Shown in pieces: positions 39,050-51,020 of a stretch of 64,000 bases of DNA. The notes under the pieces are model-generated. The model saw only the letters and a program-made list of their open reading frames with translations. It searched no databases and had not been told where the DNA came from. Position 1 is the first letter of the stretch. Each line of letters starts with the position of its first letter. The translations under genes and the position numbers were made by a program. Source of the stretch: Formicarius rufipectus (Eukaryota > Chordata > Aves > Passeriformes > Formicariidae); assembly GCA_013399695.1 (NCBI GenBank), contig VXAU01002436.1, forward strand, positions 895,964 to 959,963, read 5' to 3'.

Positions 39050-39460
39050 AGGACATAAAGGGCATTCATGAAAGGGTTGGATGGTGGTTATTGCAGCAGG
39101 GGGAAAAACATTATTTCACTGTGCAGATAAAAGGAAGTGGAAAAGCAGCATATTTATAGCTGGGGAGCCTGGATTCCTTGTTAAGCCGCTATTATCAAAT
39201 TAATGTCAAAATGCATCAAACAGGCACGAGTGTTCTGGGCCCCTTATGCAAAGTGCTTGCAAATTGGTTACAAATACATTTGTTTACAGGGGACGAGGCA
39301 GGAGCGAGCTAATTAGCCATTGTAGCAGGGCTGTTTTGTGGCTTTATTTTTTTTTTTTTAACATTTTTTGGCAATTACACAAACAAGCTGTTTTGAAGTA
39401 TAAATACACACTGTGTTACAGCCCCTTTAAAAGGGAATCAAATAGGAATTGTGGGATGCG
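39050..39460. promoter_or_regulatory. Candidate conserved non-coding element (FOX/homeobox/POU-like)
   Basis: A sharply bounded AT-rich block. TGTTTAC (39,281-39,287) is a FOX core. CTAATTAG (39,309-39,316) is a palindromic homeodomain site. ATGCAAA lies at 39,246-39,252. TTATTTCACTGTGCAG, CGCTATTATCAAATTAATG and a TATTTATAGC box are nearby, and ACACAAACAAGC lies after a T run. No repeat is recognised. It resembles a developmental enhancer. Confidence 0.4.
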
Positions 39461-42400
39461 GAGGGCTTGATGTGAGTGGTGTGGGACATCAGTTCCTCTC
39501 CTCTCTGGACACTGCAGCCCGTGCTGAGCACTTGGATCTGGGATGTGGTGTGGAAACACACCCGAGAGCACTGGGAGGATGAGGGGTGGGTGGAAAGGGA
39601 ACAGGTTGTGGTTTTGGATTCTCCAGGGGGGTTGATAACCCCTCATATGGGGCACAGTGCCAGGGTGGGGATGGCTGTAGCTGCTCCAGCTGGCTGAGCA
39701 CTTCAGATGCCATGAGGCTGCAGCCACATCCTGAGCTGGGGATTGGCTGTTTGGGTACAGAACGTGTTGAGGTTTCAGCTGCCCACCAGTATTGTGGCAA
39801 TTCCCTTTAGGCCTGGGATGTTTTGGGGTGCTTTGGCTATCTGCAGGAGCTGCCAGTTCAGGGTATGAAGCACTTTGTGCCCAGCTTCTGGGTACCAACA
39901 TTGTTTTGGGGGATGCTTGGATGTAGAGAGCATCCCATGGTTGGGTGACAGCTTCCACTCTGTATGAAGCAAGGAGTCTGGTGTTCCCCCAGGTGAACGT
40001 GTCTTCAGGGCTTCTTTAACCAAACCACAGGCTGTGCCTCTCAAACCTGTTAATGAGGAAAATGAGCAGGAAATCTTATCTGATCCTCAGTGTGGGAATG
40101 GTTGGGGAATTTGGTTGGGGGGCAGATGGAAACTTCCCGCTGCCCTGCATCTTAATGCATCCTATTCTGGGAGTAAATCACACCTTTGCCACTTGGGGAA
40201 GCTGCTAATTGAATCTGCTCTGATGGGAGAGGATGAAGCCAAGAGGCATTTACTACCATTAGTATTATTTTTAATTTACTAAGAAAGAGAAAGGAGAGAG
40301 GAAGGAGCCCATTGTTGCCCGTCTCATGCTGGAGGCCCTGACATTTCTTGGCAGAAGGTGTAAGCAGCCCCGTGGCTGCTGCTCCATTTGGATTTGTTTG
40401 TTGGAAATCTGCCCTTCAGGCTGAAGTCACTCTTCTGAGCAGGTCCTGTGCAACCAGAGGTGCTGGGAACACTGAGTTTCATGCCATCATAAAACCCTGC
40501 TGTGGTTTCCATTCCCTTGGGATGGGCAGTGACTGTGCAGGATGGTCGTGCTCAGGACGGCTTTCATGCCAGCAAAGCCTGGGGTGCATCAGGTCCTGCC
40601 ATGGATGGAGCTGCATGGCCACCTGAGGTCCCTCTGGGATCAGAGCCTTCTTCTCAAAAGCCTGTGTCTTGGTGCAGTGAAGGGACATGAGCCCAGCTGA
40701 GCTGCCCAAGCCCCATTCATGAGGGTAGTTGATGATGAAGAGGGATTTTGTGTCTCCAGCCTCTCAGCTCCTCCATGGTTTGCAGATGTTGTGTGCAGCA
40801 CATCACTAAGCGCATCTGGGTGGGAACAGCACAGATGATCATCTTTTGAGAGGATCAAGAGCAGTGGGAGAGGAAAAGGCTTTTCCTGGCCTCCTTCAAC
40901 AGCTCTGAATTTTGCTCCAGGTTTTATTCTTTTAAAACTCAGGGAAATGTTTCTGTGCACCTTGCACCTGCTTTTCAGTGCAACTTTCAAACTCCAAACC
41001 TCTCATTACCATTTCTTGTCCCGTTGACTTGGGGGGGCTCATTTACCACGGGGAGGGTGACCCACTCCAGTGGGATCAGGGTGTATGGTTTTGAGGAATG
41101 TTCCCATTTCCAGGGTAATCCTAGCCCTGCCCTACAAGCTCTGCAGGAGCACAGCTCAGCTGGTCAGCAAATGTGTGAGCAGCCCATTGCAATCAGGCTT
41201 TAACTCAGGCCCAGTTGTTCCAATCAGAACGTGTCTCTCTTCATTTACAGCAGGGCTCTGGCTCTGCTTTGACTGTCACTTCTCTTGATTGTTGGTGACT
41301 GTGCCACGGGAATGGATCCTACTCTGGTTCGAGCTGTGGGTGTTTCCTGCCTTGTGCAGGGGTGTGCCAGCATCTCCTTGCTCTGATGGTCGGGAGCAGA
41401 CCCCCAGTTCCCACCCTCTGTAAGTCACACTGGTTTGTACCCTTTCCCTTGGAGAAGGCTGTGGAGCCCAATGGTTTTGCCTCAGTGGGATGGGATGGGA
41501 TGATGGGACACAGACCTGGGCTTGATTTTCTTCTGCACTGTTAATTAATGTAATGAATGCTCAGCCTTTTGTGGGGCAGTGGCACTGTTGTGTGTGGCAG
41601 TGACTTCCAACTTCCTGGTGAACCCTTCAGTTTCCAAACGTGCCCAAAGTGCACAGGGACCTTCCTTGGTGTGTCCTTGGACATGTTCCTCAATGGCCTT
41701 CTCTCCCATGTCCAGAGGGGATGGACACACTGTTCTTCAGTTCTGGCTCCTGTACCCCCCAGAGCAGGAGGTTCCCATAGGATTGAGGTGTCCAAGGTTT
41801 CTTAAACTCTTGCAACAAAGCAGAAAACATGACAGTTGTCCAGTCCTCATGCTTGTTGAGCAAACAGGAAAAAATGAAGACGTTCCCTCCAGACTGAAGG
41901 ACAGGGATTGGATCTTGGCCACTGTCCATGCCAGTGGCAGGAAGGATGCGGAGATACAGGAACAGACAGAGCTCCAGGGAGGGCTGGGGACTCACACACA
42001 GGGTTTGGGGATGTGCTGGGGGTTTGCTTGGCTCTGTGCACAGCCCGGAGCTGGTGGTTCCTGTACAGGAGCCGTGCAGGTGGCCCCGAGTGTGGGAGCA
42101 GAGCCCAGCAGGGGCAGGGGAGGCGCTGCCCGGCCGATAAGGCTGCGGGCACTGCTGGCAGTTCATGGCAACCCGGCATCCTCTTCCTCTCCCCAGGGAT
42201 CCCACGTGGGCAGCACGGGGGCTGAGCCGGGCTGGGCAGTGATGTGGCCTCTCCTGATAAGAGGCTCTGGTTCCTGCTCCTGCAGATTTACAGCCGGGGA
42301 GTGGGGAGGTGGGTGCTGTGCTTTTCAGGGTGGTGATTTATAGCGGTGCAGGGTGGCAGCTGCTTCCCCCTCCAGCCAGGTCCCTGAGTGACTAATCCGT

Positions 42401-44399
42401 GGGCGAGGGAAAGGCTCAGCCAAGGTCACTGCACAGGGGGCACGGGTGGGAGCAGGTCTCTTCCATCTGTGGTTTGGAAAATGTTCCTACCATCAGGCTC
42501 CTTGGGGAGAGGCTGCCTCGTGCCATCAGGGGTCCTTCCAGCATTGAATCCCCAATCCCACCAAAGTCACAAGTGAGATGACTGAGGTTCTCAGCTCTTC
42601 GACCCACATGGGACACCCATGAACATCACCAGCCCCACTAAGCAATGCCTGTACTGCCCAGTTGCTTTTCAGTGAGTCCCTTTGATGCAGACCAAGCAAT
42701 GATGGGAGGGATGAGCTGTGGCAGGCAATGAAGGGGTGATGAGGAAGGAAAGGTCAGATGCCATCACTGCAATGCTTTCCACGTCCCAGCTCCTGCCTGG
42801 GTGAGCTTCCCAGCTCCTCTGGTTTGTTTTAGAGGCAGCGTGGGGGCCCCAGAGTCCTGCAAACCCTCGGCGCTCGGGGTTTTATTGGCATGTGGAAATA
42901 GTTTTGTCTGTTTTCAGATCTGGCTGATCACTGACTTTCACACTGCCCTCCCCCCAGAAAGGGCTGACAACCACAGGCGACCCAACCGCACTCATCTTCC
43001 TCCTCCTTTCTTCTTTCTCCCCACATTGTTCTCCAAAATCCCAGCTGCTGCTTTTCTCTCTCTCTCCCTTTTCTTTCCTCACACATCAGCTGGGGTGGAT
43101 CTATCTGCTTTTTTGTATAGAAGCTCTTTTTGTTGTTTATGTTTCTCCCCCATCCTGGGGGTGTCAGGGTGCCTCGCTGTGCCCCATCTCCTCCTCAGGC
43201 CATGCAGGGACAGAAGTTCTGGGCACCGTCACTATCACCCCTGGGCTGGTGGTGGCAGAGGGGAGAGCCCTGGCAAGGGTGAGGGCACTGGTCTCTCCAG
43301 AGCCCTCATTTTACATCTCAGAGGGAGAAACCTGAGAGGTTCTGGGACCAGAGCTGCCACATTCCTCCCTTATTCATCACTGGTGAAGTGCTGACACAGG
43401 GGAATTCCTGGCAAGCCAGCTCCCATGGGGTGGGACAGGATGGGAGGGATGATGGGGTGGGATGGAGCAGGTCTTCTCTTCACCATGGGCTGCTCCCCAT
43501 GGAGCAGCATGGATGGTGTGTTTAGGCCAGTCCCTGACATCAGCTCCTGCCAGCTCCCAGCCCAGCTGCATTCAGGCACCCAAACAGATCCTCTGGGACC
43601 CTCTGGCATTAATGGGAGACCCCACTATGGGAGGGTGTTCAGGAGGACCCCAGTCCTGGGAAGGGCTGCCCTGGGTGAGGTGGTAGGGTGGGTGCTGAGG
43701 TTCCTTCTGTGGTTCCTTTGGGTCTTGTCCCTGACCCTGGGAAAGGGGATTTAATCAAAGCAGTGGACAGCAAGACCAAGGAAGGAATGAAGAGGCAGGA
43801 CCCAAAGAGCTGTTGATACCTGAAGAGATGCTTGGTGTGAGCTCGATGTCCCATCACATTTCCTGGCCACTGACTCCCCTTCCCAGTGCTCAATGGCTTT
43901 TTCCATCTCCAGTCTTCCCACCCAGCTCCTGCCCCAGGAAGGCACCTGGGCAGTCTCAGGAGGAAATTCTCCTGGGCTTGTGTACCCAGGGTCATTCCTT
44001 GAGCCCAAACCTCTGCCCATGCCTCCCCTCCTTCCATGGGTCCTGGCTGCCACTGCTGCCAGACTGCAGCACATAATGAATCACTCCCTCATCAAATTTG
44101 GGTGAATTAACTCACCAAGGCCATTTGTCCAGGCTGTCCCTGCTGAAATGGAGATGGCTGCAGGCTGAGGATCACTTGACCATCCCAGGAGCTGGTAGGG
44201 CCCAGGGGAGGGTGAGGAGCAACAAATGGAGGAAGGCAGCAGTTGATGCCCATGACTGAGTCCCTTCCAGCAGTGGGAGAACCCTCCTGTGGGCTTCATC
44301 CTCCTTTTGGGGGGGTTCTGGCAGCCCAGAAAGCAGCTGATGTGGCTCTGGTATCTCCTCCTTCCCCATACATCTCCCCATGGGATCGTGCCTCAGAGT
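39461..44399. other. Intergenic spacer, no gene seen
   Basis: About 5 kb of moderately GC-rich DNA. The 254-aa frame at 41,579-42,343 and the 197-aa frame at 42,801-43,394 lack recognisable domains, overlap opposite-strand frames and have no promoter or poly(A) context. A pyrimidine-rich tract lies at about 43,045-43,080. Confidence 0.45.
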
Positions 44400-44660
44400 C
44401 AGCATCTCCTGAGGTAATCACTCTTTTTCTTTCCTTTTGTAAAAAATAATTTGAAATGCATGACTGGCAATTCAAGAGAAAACAGAAGGAACGGTTGTTA
44501 TTGCTGAGGATCTCAGCCCAAGCAGAGGAGACGTGTTCCTTTTTGTGGAATCAAACATCCGTCAGGGAACAGTCATGCAAATTTATTTTGCTTTTCTTCT
44601 TTTTTTACCTATTCCATTGATCTGGAGCCTGCAGCACTTGGCTTATGGAGAGAGGTTTGT
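44400..44660. promoter_or_regulatory. Candidate conserved non-coding element with octamer
   Basis: This repeat-free AT-rich block has AAAATAATTTGAAATGCATG, GGCAATTCAAG, a perfect octamer ATGCAAAT (44,575-44,582) in GTCATGCAAATTTATTTTGC, and CCATTGATCTGG. A POU factor could bind the octamer. The assignment is inferential. Confidence 0.35.
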
Positions 44661-45218
44661 TAATTCAGGAGCCTTGCAAAGCCTCACTCTGTGAGGATGG
44701 GAGCCACAGTTCCTGGCTCAGGGGGATGCTTTGTGCCATCCTTGGGGACTGAGGCACCATGGGCTGGGACACATCCCTCCAAAAGAAAAGGGAGAGGTGT
44801 GTCCCCTGGGCACTGTGTGTGCCTGGAATGGTCCTGGAAAGGAAGGAGAGTGGTTACCAGCTCTGCCAAAGGTGCTTCCCACCATGGGAATGGAGTAGAA
44901 CACTTGGTCACAGTGCAGGAACAGTCACTGCCAGCCCTGAGGAGTAAATGTGAGTTAAACCCTTAAAATCACAAGCTGGTCTTAAAAATATCCAACTATG
45001 AGATTGTATTGGTTTTATTATTATTATTAGACTCTTCAGGCCATCTGTGTGTTTTCAGGAGTCACATGCCAATCTCTCTGCAGGTGGCAGGTTCAGGATC
45101 CTGTCACTTCCAGGTAAAGTGTTGATGAGAGATGATTCCAACCTGACTGCTGGCTGAGGATCCACGGCTGTGTTTTGGGGAAGGTGTCAAGCTGCCTTGC
45201 ATGGTTTGAGTCTTCAGA
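44661..45218. other. Intergenic, nothing recognised
   Basis: Only a short TTA low-complexity run at about 45,016-45,030 is notable. Confidence 0.45.
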
Positions 45219-45326
45219 GAGTCACAGAATGGTTTGGGTTGGAAGGGACCGTGGCAGGGGATTGGAACAAGGTCCCTTCCACTAGACCAGGTTGCTCCAA
45301 GCCCCATCCAACCTGGCCTTGATTCT
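45219..45326 (-). mobile_element. CR1 LINE 3' tip, minus strand
   Basis: Read on the plus strand it is the inverted CR1 end: GTCACAGAATGGTTTGGGTT, GGAAGGGACC, AAGGTCCCTTCCACTAGACC, GCTCCAAGCCCCATCCAACC. It is the only CR1 copy in this orientation that I could identify in the window. Confidence 0.88.
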
Positions 45327-45769
45327 TCTTCATCAGACTCTTCTCCTGGGAATGAAGAGCAGAGGGAGCTGCCTGGGCAAGGGCCAGAGACTGATGCTTT
45401 CACTGCTGTGGAGAATCTTCTGTTCTGGAAGGAAGAGCCAAACCCCTCTGGGAGCAGGAGCACATCCAGCAGCTGGAGCCTGAGAAGCTTCACTCTCTGT
45501 GACATTCCCTGTGTCTCTGCAGTGCTGCTCCTCTCCTGTTCTGCTGGAAGCATTGTTTTATCCTTCAAGAAAACGTCTTTTTTGCTTTAATTATGCTGTT
45601 ATTTTTTCCCCCTGAAGCCCATCTGTGTGTGTGTCTTTGCAGGCCAGCTCTGCTTCCCTGCAGGGGGCAGGGGCCAAGCCCTCAGCTGATGGCTCTGGAT
45701 GAGTTTAGACACGTGTGGGTGTCCCCACCACGTGGACTTGTGTGGCTGCGGAGGAGCCGCTGAGCATCC
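45327..45769. other. Intergenic, nothing recognised
   Basis: No gene, repeat or strong motif cluster is recognised between the CR1 tip and the next AT/CpG-mixed block. Confidence 0.4.
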
Positions 45770-46290
45770 CTCCCGCCGGCAGAGCCAGGGACACGCCTCA
45801 TTAAAACAATTTGGGAGACATTCATCCGCACGGAAATTTGGATTTATCCTGCTTGCGCTGCCTCCTCTTCCTCGAGCAGAGGAAGTTTGCTGGTAGGAAG
45901 CAGAAAACCCAGGGATGATGTCCGGGGGCTCTTGGCTGGAAATGGAGCGGGGTGATGGAAACCCAACGAGCCGGTGCCTCCTCCGCATCCACCCGCCGGG
46001 CATCGCCCGCTCTGCAGGCGCTGCACTCACAGCAACACCGCGTCCTCCTCGGCCCGACCCCGACTCCTCCTGTCGGCTCAGGTATCGCCTCCTTTCCCTC
46101 CGCTTCTCCTCCCCAGCCCAGCCACGACTTGTCTGAATAATTCAGCTGAAAATCCAGGATCACAAATAAACACGGGGTAATTGCAAACAGCTCGCGGGCA
46201 ATCGGCTGCCAGGGGACGGCTGAACTCCCGGTGAATTATTTATCTGCTGTGAATCATTTGCCCGGCCCTGCTACGGAAGGAAAGCTCCTT
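45770..46290. promoter_or_regulatory. Candidate conserved CpG-retaining non-coding block
   Basis: It mixes AT-rich motifs (CATTAAAACAATTTGG, CTGAATAATTCAGCTG, GGGGTAATTGCAAACAG, GTGAATTATTTATCTGCTG) with unusually many CpGs (CATCCGCACGG, GCTCGCGGGCAATCGG). Intact CpGs outside a promoter island suggest hypomethylation or selection. Open frames here are short and unconvincing. Confidence 0.35.
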
Positions 46291-46370
46291 CCCAACCTTT
46301 GCCTGACGAATGGCCTGGCTTGGGGGCAACTCTCCAGGTGCTGACTCAGCCCTTTCCCCGCTCCCTGCCT

Positions 46371-46415
46371 GCTCCTGCTGCCTGCAGCTCCTGCTGCCTG
46401 CAGCTCCTGCTGCTG
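46371..46415 (+). repeat. 16-nt tandem repeat (CTCCTGCTGCCTGCAG unit)
   Basis: About 2.8 consecutive copies of the unit are present. It is a minisatellite with no coding context. Confidence 0.85.
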
Positions 46416-47744
46416 GGTGCCTAATTCCTAAAGCTTTGCATCACATTGGCAGCCTTCAGGCGTGAGGGTCTTGCTCCCAAACCATCCTGTGGCTGCAGAA
46501 TTCCATCTTTCCACGGCAATCACACTCTGCCTCACTGTGTGAGATGGTGTCTCTTGTCTGGGGAGATGGACACAGCTCACTGGGTGCTCTTCCCACCTAA
46601 GAGCCCTGGAAAGCACAGCTGATGCAGGGATGGAGTTGGGGATAAGGCTGCAGAGTTCCTGTGGGATGCTGGCTGCCTTAAAGGAGGTACCACTGCCAAA
46701 CTGATCCATGATGTCCCTCATCCTGTTCCATGCATGAAGATGTCCCTCATCCCACACCTCAGCAAGTACCTCCTTGTTGGGCCAGGTGCTGGGAACTCTC
46801 TCCTGCCCATGAATATGAGGTGATGTCCTCTGTGGGCTTGTGGGCATCTCTCTGCCCACTCCTCCCCCTGAGAACGCAGAGAAATGGCCCTCAGAGGGGA
46901 CGAGCTGCTGGCCCGGGCTCATCAATCTCCATATGCAACCAAAGAAGAAGGAGGAAAAAAAAAGAGATTTAGGAGCAAGATCAATACTGAAAGAGCCTGT
47001 CTTTTTTCCTTTCCCCTCTGCTCCTCTGGGAGTGAGAAGCTCGAGGCAGGTACTGCTAGTAAATCCTCCCTGCTACCTGGATGTAAATCAGGGGGAGATG
47101 ATGGATTTATGGGAGTCCAGCCTGATTTATGTTCTCGTGCCTGGTCCCTGCAGGTCGGCGCGTGGCCCTGGGGAGGTGAAGTGCTGGATGGGGATGGGAG
47201 CCACCACTGTGCCCCCTCCTGCAGATGAGCTGGGACTGGGGTGACCTGGGGCTGAGTTTTCTGGGACTGGATCTGGAGTGTCCTGTGGGGTGACTTTTCT
47301 TTGCTTTTTATACCCAGTTCAGGGAATTTAGGACTTTTTCCTTTCTGCTGGAGTTCAGCGAAGTGCATCCAAGTCCCAAAGTGAAGCAATGTCCTGCTGA
47401 GGGCTGACTTTGTGGCTTGGTGGAGAAGGCTCTGGCATTTGTCTCAGTGATGCTCTCCTCCTCCATCCTTCCTCCTCTCCCATCCCAAGAGGTGGTGAGA
47501 ACTTGCTGTTAGTGTGGTTGGTTCCCCCATGGAAGAGGGGGAGATTTTTCCTTGGTAAAGTCCTTCTCTGAGGACTTTGGAAGGCCCTGGGGTGGCTATG
47601 GGGGAGTTGTCCCAGCTCTGGGCTCCCTTTAGCAGCCCTCCCGTGTTCCTGGCCATGGCAGGGCTGAAGCAGGCACGGGGAGCTGTTGTTATTCCTCTCA
47701 TGCAGCAGGAAGGATTTCTGCGAGTGCCATAAACCATCACGTGG
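46416..47744. other. Intergenic, nothing recognised
   Basis: Spacer with overlapping frames on both strands and no gene signal that I can defend. Confidence 0.4.
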
Positions 47745-47960
47745 GCAGAGCCTGGGTGAGCTCTAATTGCTTCTATTTGCATAACGAGGCTCAGCTCAGC
47801 ATCCTGCTGATATTTGAAAGAGGAAAATCAAAATCAGCTCTAGATAAACAACTCCCCCCCCGCCTCCAGTCCCTACCCCCACTCCTAATTTGTGCATTTT
47901 CTCCCTTAATGCAAATTTTTCAGCTCTTTGGTCTCTTCAGAAGCATCGAGTTCACCCCCT
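47745..47960. promoter_or_regulatory. Candidate non-coding element with two octamers
   Basis: Two perfect octamers in opposite orientation flank the block: ATTTGCAT at 47,775-47,782 and ATGCAAAT at 47,909-47,916. Between them are GATATTTGAAAG, AAAATCAAAATCAGCTC, AGATAAACAACTCC (FOX-like) and CCTAATTTGTGC. It is AT-rich, repeat-free and contrasts with GC-rich flanks. Confidence 0.35.
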
Positions 47961-48944
47961 GGGACCCCTCCCTAAGGAGTTTGGGTGCTGAGGGGTGCTG
48001 CCTCTTTCCTCTAGCTGTGGTGATCTGGGAGCTTGCCCTGGAGCTGGCAGTGAGGGATGCAGTGTGGAGGTGTCAGAACGGGAGCTGGAAAGGGTCAGGG
48101 TGGGCTTGGGGCTGGAAACTCGGCTGGAGACTCCGGGGTCAGTGTGGGAGCAGGTCCTGCTCGGGCGTGGGGATGTGCAGAGCCGGCGGGTCTGTGGCCA
48201 GCCCGGGCCGGTGGCAGGTCCCGAGTGGGAGCCCAGCAGATGTCACTGCAGCCCAGTGTCACCGCAGCCTGGTCCTGCCACCTTCCAGGGACCCGCCGGG
48301 GGTGGGATGGGATGGAACCTTTCCTTGCCTTCAAGCCCCCAGGGAGGAAGGAAGGGCTTTGCTTGCACCCTGGGCATTGCTGTTTGAGGGGATGCTCCTG
48401 CCCTGGGACCCTGAGAGGACTTGGGGGAAGATTCAGAAAGACCTGGAAAAGCGGGTGACATGCCCTGCCTGTGCTGTGACACAGGGCTGCCCCCCAAAAA
48501 ATGTGCTACCCCTCTGTAAACCCTTTTCCCTACTCACTCACAGACCAGTGTACCAGAAGCATCCCTGCTCCTCCTGTCCCCTTGGGTCCCCAGGGTCCTT
48601 CAGCCAAGCCCTTGTGGGTCCCTTGGACATTGCCAACACTTGCTTGGTGCCCATGACTTTGTGACCTGGAAGGGCTGTTCTCTTGGCTGGGGTTCCAGGG
48701 AGTTTTCACCCTTCTCCCTGGCAGAGGGAATGGTGCCTTCCTCGCTCAAGGCCAGGCAGCAGACACCAAGCAGAAACATGCCGTGTCCCTTCCTTGGGGG
48801 ACCAGGCAAATGGGCTCCTTCCTGCTCCTCTTCCTCCCCAGCATGAGGGCTGCTGTTCTCTGAACCCTTTGCTGCCCTTTGACGGAGAAGTGCTGACTCC
48901 AGATGTTTCCCTAAATGAGAACCTTCTGCAAACGGTGCTGGGTT
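47961..48944. other. Intergenic, nothing recognised
   Basis: GC-rich spacer. The 307-aa frame at 47,741-48,664 crosses the AT-rich element into GC-rich DNA, shows no domain, and is overlapped by frames in other phases, so it is not called. Confidence 0.45.
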
Positions 48945-49157
48945 AGATTAGATTTTAGGATGAAATTCTTCCCTGTGAGGGTCATGAGCCACTGGCACAG
49001 GGTGCCCAGAGAAGCTGTGGCTGCCCCACCCCTGGAAGTGTCCAAGGCCAGGTTGGAGATACCTGGTCTAGTGGAAGGTGTCCCTGGCCATGGCAGGGGC
49101 TTGGAATGAGATGATCTTTGGGATTCTTTCCAACCCAAACCACTGTGTGATTCTATG
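48945..49157 (+). mobile_element. CR1 LINE 3' fragment
   Basis: AAATTCTTCCCTGTGAGGGT, CCAGAGAAGCTGTGGCTGCC, CCCTGGAAGTGTCCAAGGCC, CTTGGAATGAGATGATCTTT and TTCCAACCCAAACCACTGTG, ending in TGATTCTATGGG. This is a standard truncated CR1 end. Confidence 0.92.
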
Positions 49158-50269
49158 GGTTTTGTTTTCTTAGCCCACTGGTGTTCAGTGACCTCCAGCC
49201 TGCAGTGGAGCTGGAAGGATGGAGGGGGAGACCTGGCTGCCAGCACTCACTGCTCCCTCTGCTCTTCTGCCCTTGCCAAACTTGTGGCTGGAGCTGCTGC
49301 CTGCATCCCTATCCTGGACCATGACAGTCCCCATTCCCTTGGCCCCTGTGCCCAACAGGAGGGGAGCAGCCCCCAGCCCCTCCTCATCCTTCAGGTCCCA
49401 CAGAAGCTGGGTGGGGCAGGATGGAGGAAAGGAGGAGGACCCTCAGAGGTGGAAAGAAATCCCTCCAACAGCTCTTAAAGGTGAGTAAAGACAGGGAACA
49501 AGATGAGAGGGGAGGTTGTGAGCATGAGATAGCTGGTGCTTGCAGCACACGGGGCTGTTTGTGTGTGTGTGTGACTGACTTTCCATCAGACTGATGAAAA
49601 GACTGGGAGCTCTTGAATCGAGGGCCAAGGTGAGTAACCTGTGGCTGTCCTGGGGGTGCTTGGCTCAACAGCAGCAGGGATACTCTGCCAGGAACTGGGA
49701 TGTTTGGCTCTGCGGTGGTAACAGCTTGCTGAGAAGGGGCTGGGATTCAGCATCCCTGCCCATGCTGTGAGGAGGGACACTGGCCAGGCAGCTCCACTCT
49801 CAGCCCCCAAATCATGGGTCCAGGGGGATGCATTGGCTGGGGGTGCAGGATGGAAGGGGTTTTGTCTCCTCACTGGGTCCCTGCAGCTGAGCAGGGGCAG
49901 CGAGGGCTCATCCCTGACGTGGTGGGGCTTTGGTGGAGGACACAGCCCAGAGTCCAACTGGGAAGCAGTGACTTTGTGCTGGTCTAGGCAAGGGGTCTCT
50001 GGTCCCTACTGCCCCAGCAGTAAGAGGGCTTTTCCTCCTCCTGTGTGGAAAAGAAGCTCCCACTGCCATCACACAGCTCCTTGTGCCCTGCCTAGGGTCT
50101 TACTTGAACCCCACCTCCAAATTTCCAAGGGCTTCCTGAGCTCTCTTGTCACCCCCATGTTGCATTTGGGATTTGTATTTAATTCTTATTTGTCTCTCCA
50201 TGGGTTTGTCCCTGTCATTGATGCTGTTTCCAGCTTTCCAGCAGGTTTGCTCTGCAGAGAGCTGCAGGT
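49158..50269. other. Intergenic, nothing recognised
   Basis: Contains a short GT microsatellite (about 49,558-49,573). No gene is recognised. Confidence 0.45.
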
Positions 50270-51020
50270 TGGCTATGAAATATGACAAAGCGTTCATTTA
50301 AATGCACACCATGATGTCGGCGAGTCCATTAGGAGAATTAATTTGAATGGTTGGCATTTAATAAACAGCCTCGTCCCTCCTCTCCACACACAACTCCCCC
50401 TCACCTCCACTGGCATCTTGGAAGGGTTAAAAAGAAACCACATGTGGATATTGGATATTGGAGGGGGGAGCAGGTATTTGGGTCTGGGAGTGGGAGGGAG
50501 AGAGAATAATAAAAGAGATCTTTTATTATAAGAGGAATTGCAGTTTATTTTTTTCATGGTAAAAAAAGGCACACGTGGAAAGGTTTTGGGTTCACAGGGT
50601 GTTTGAGAAAACAGGGGGTGAAGCAGAAGGACACGCTCCGGCCGGAGGGTCCCAGCCTGGCTCCGAACACGCCGGGCTGGGGGGAGGCGAGGGGGCTCCA
50701 AGGACGTTGCTCCCCATATGGTGTGTATTACAAGCTCCTTTCTAGTTGTAAAGATTAATTTAAAGCCTTTCTCACCTCCCCCCCATCCCTCTTCCATTGA
50801 CAAATGAACATCTGGGCTGAATGCTGCCCAGATCCTAATCAAAGCATTTTTCCAGGGCCGTTGTCTGCCTTTATGGCTATCTGCTCTTCGGGTGCTCTGC
50901 AGTTCCAATGCACTTGGCAATTCAGTCTGTAAATACCCCTCTCCGGGATTTATGATTCAGGATAATGTGATTTTTCTCTTTGCCTCTGGATTCGTTTGTT
51001 TGGTTTAGTTTAACGACATT
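50270..51020. promoter_or_regulatory. Candidate conserved non-coding cluster (TCF/homeobox-like)
   Basis: Two AT-rich parts lie at 50,270-50,380 and 50,690-51,020. Notable motifs are TTCATTTAAATGCAC, AGAATTAATTTGAATGG, GTAAAGATTAATTTAAAGCC and a TCF/LEF-type ATCAAAG (50,838-50,844). CCATTGACAAATGAAC and GGATTTATGATTCAGG follow. The middle holds a GC-rich CpG patch (50,630-50,700). It is repeat-free to my eye. Confidence 0.3.

Noticed and set aside
47741..48664. 307-aa plus-strand frame
   Set aside because: No recognisable domain, composition changes halfway, overlapped by other frames, no promoter or splice support.
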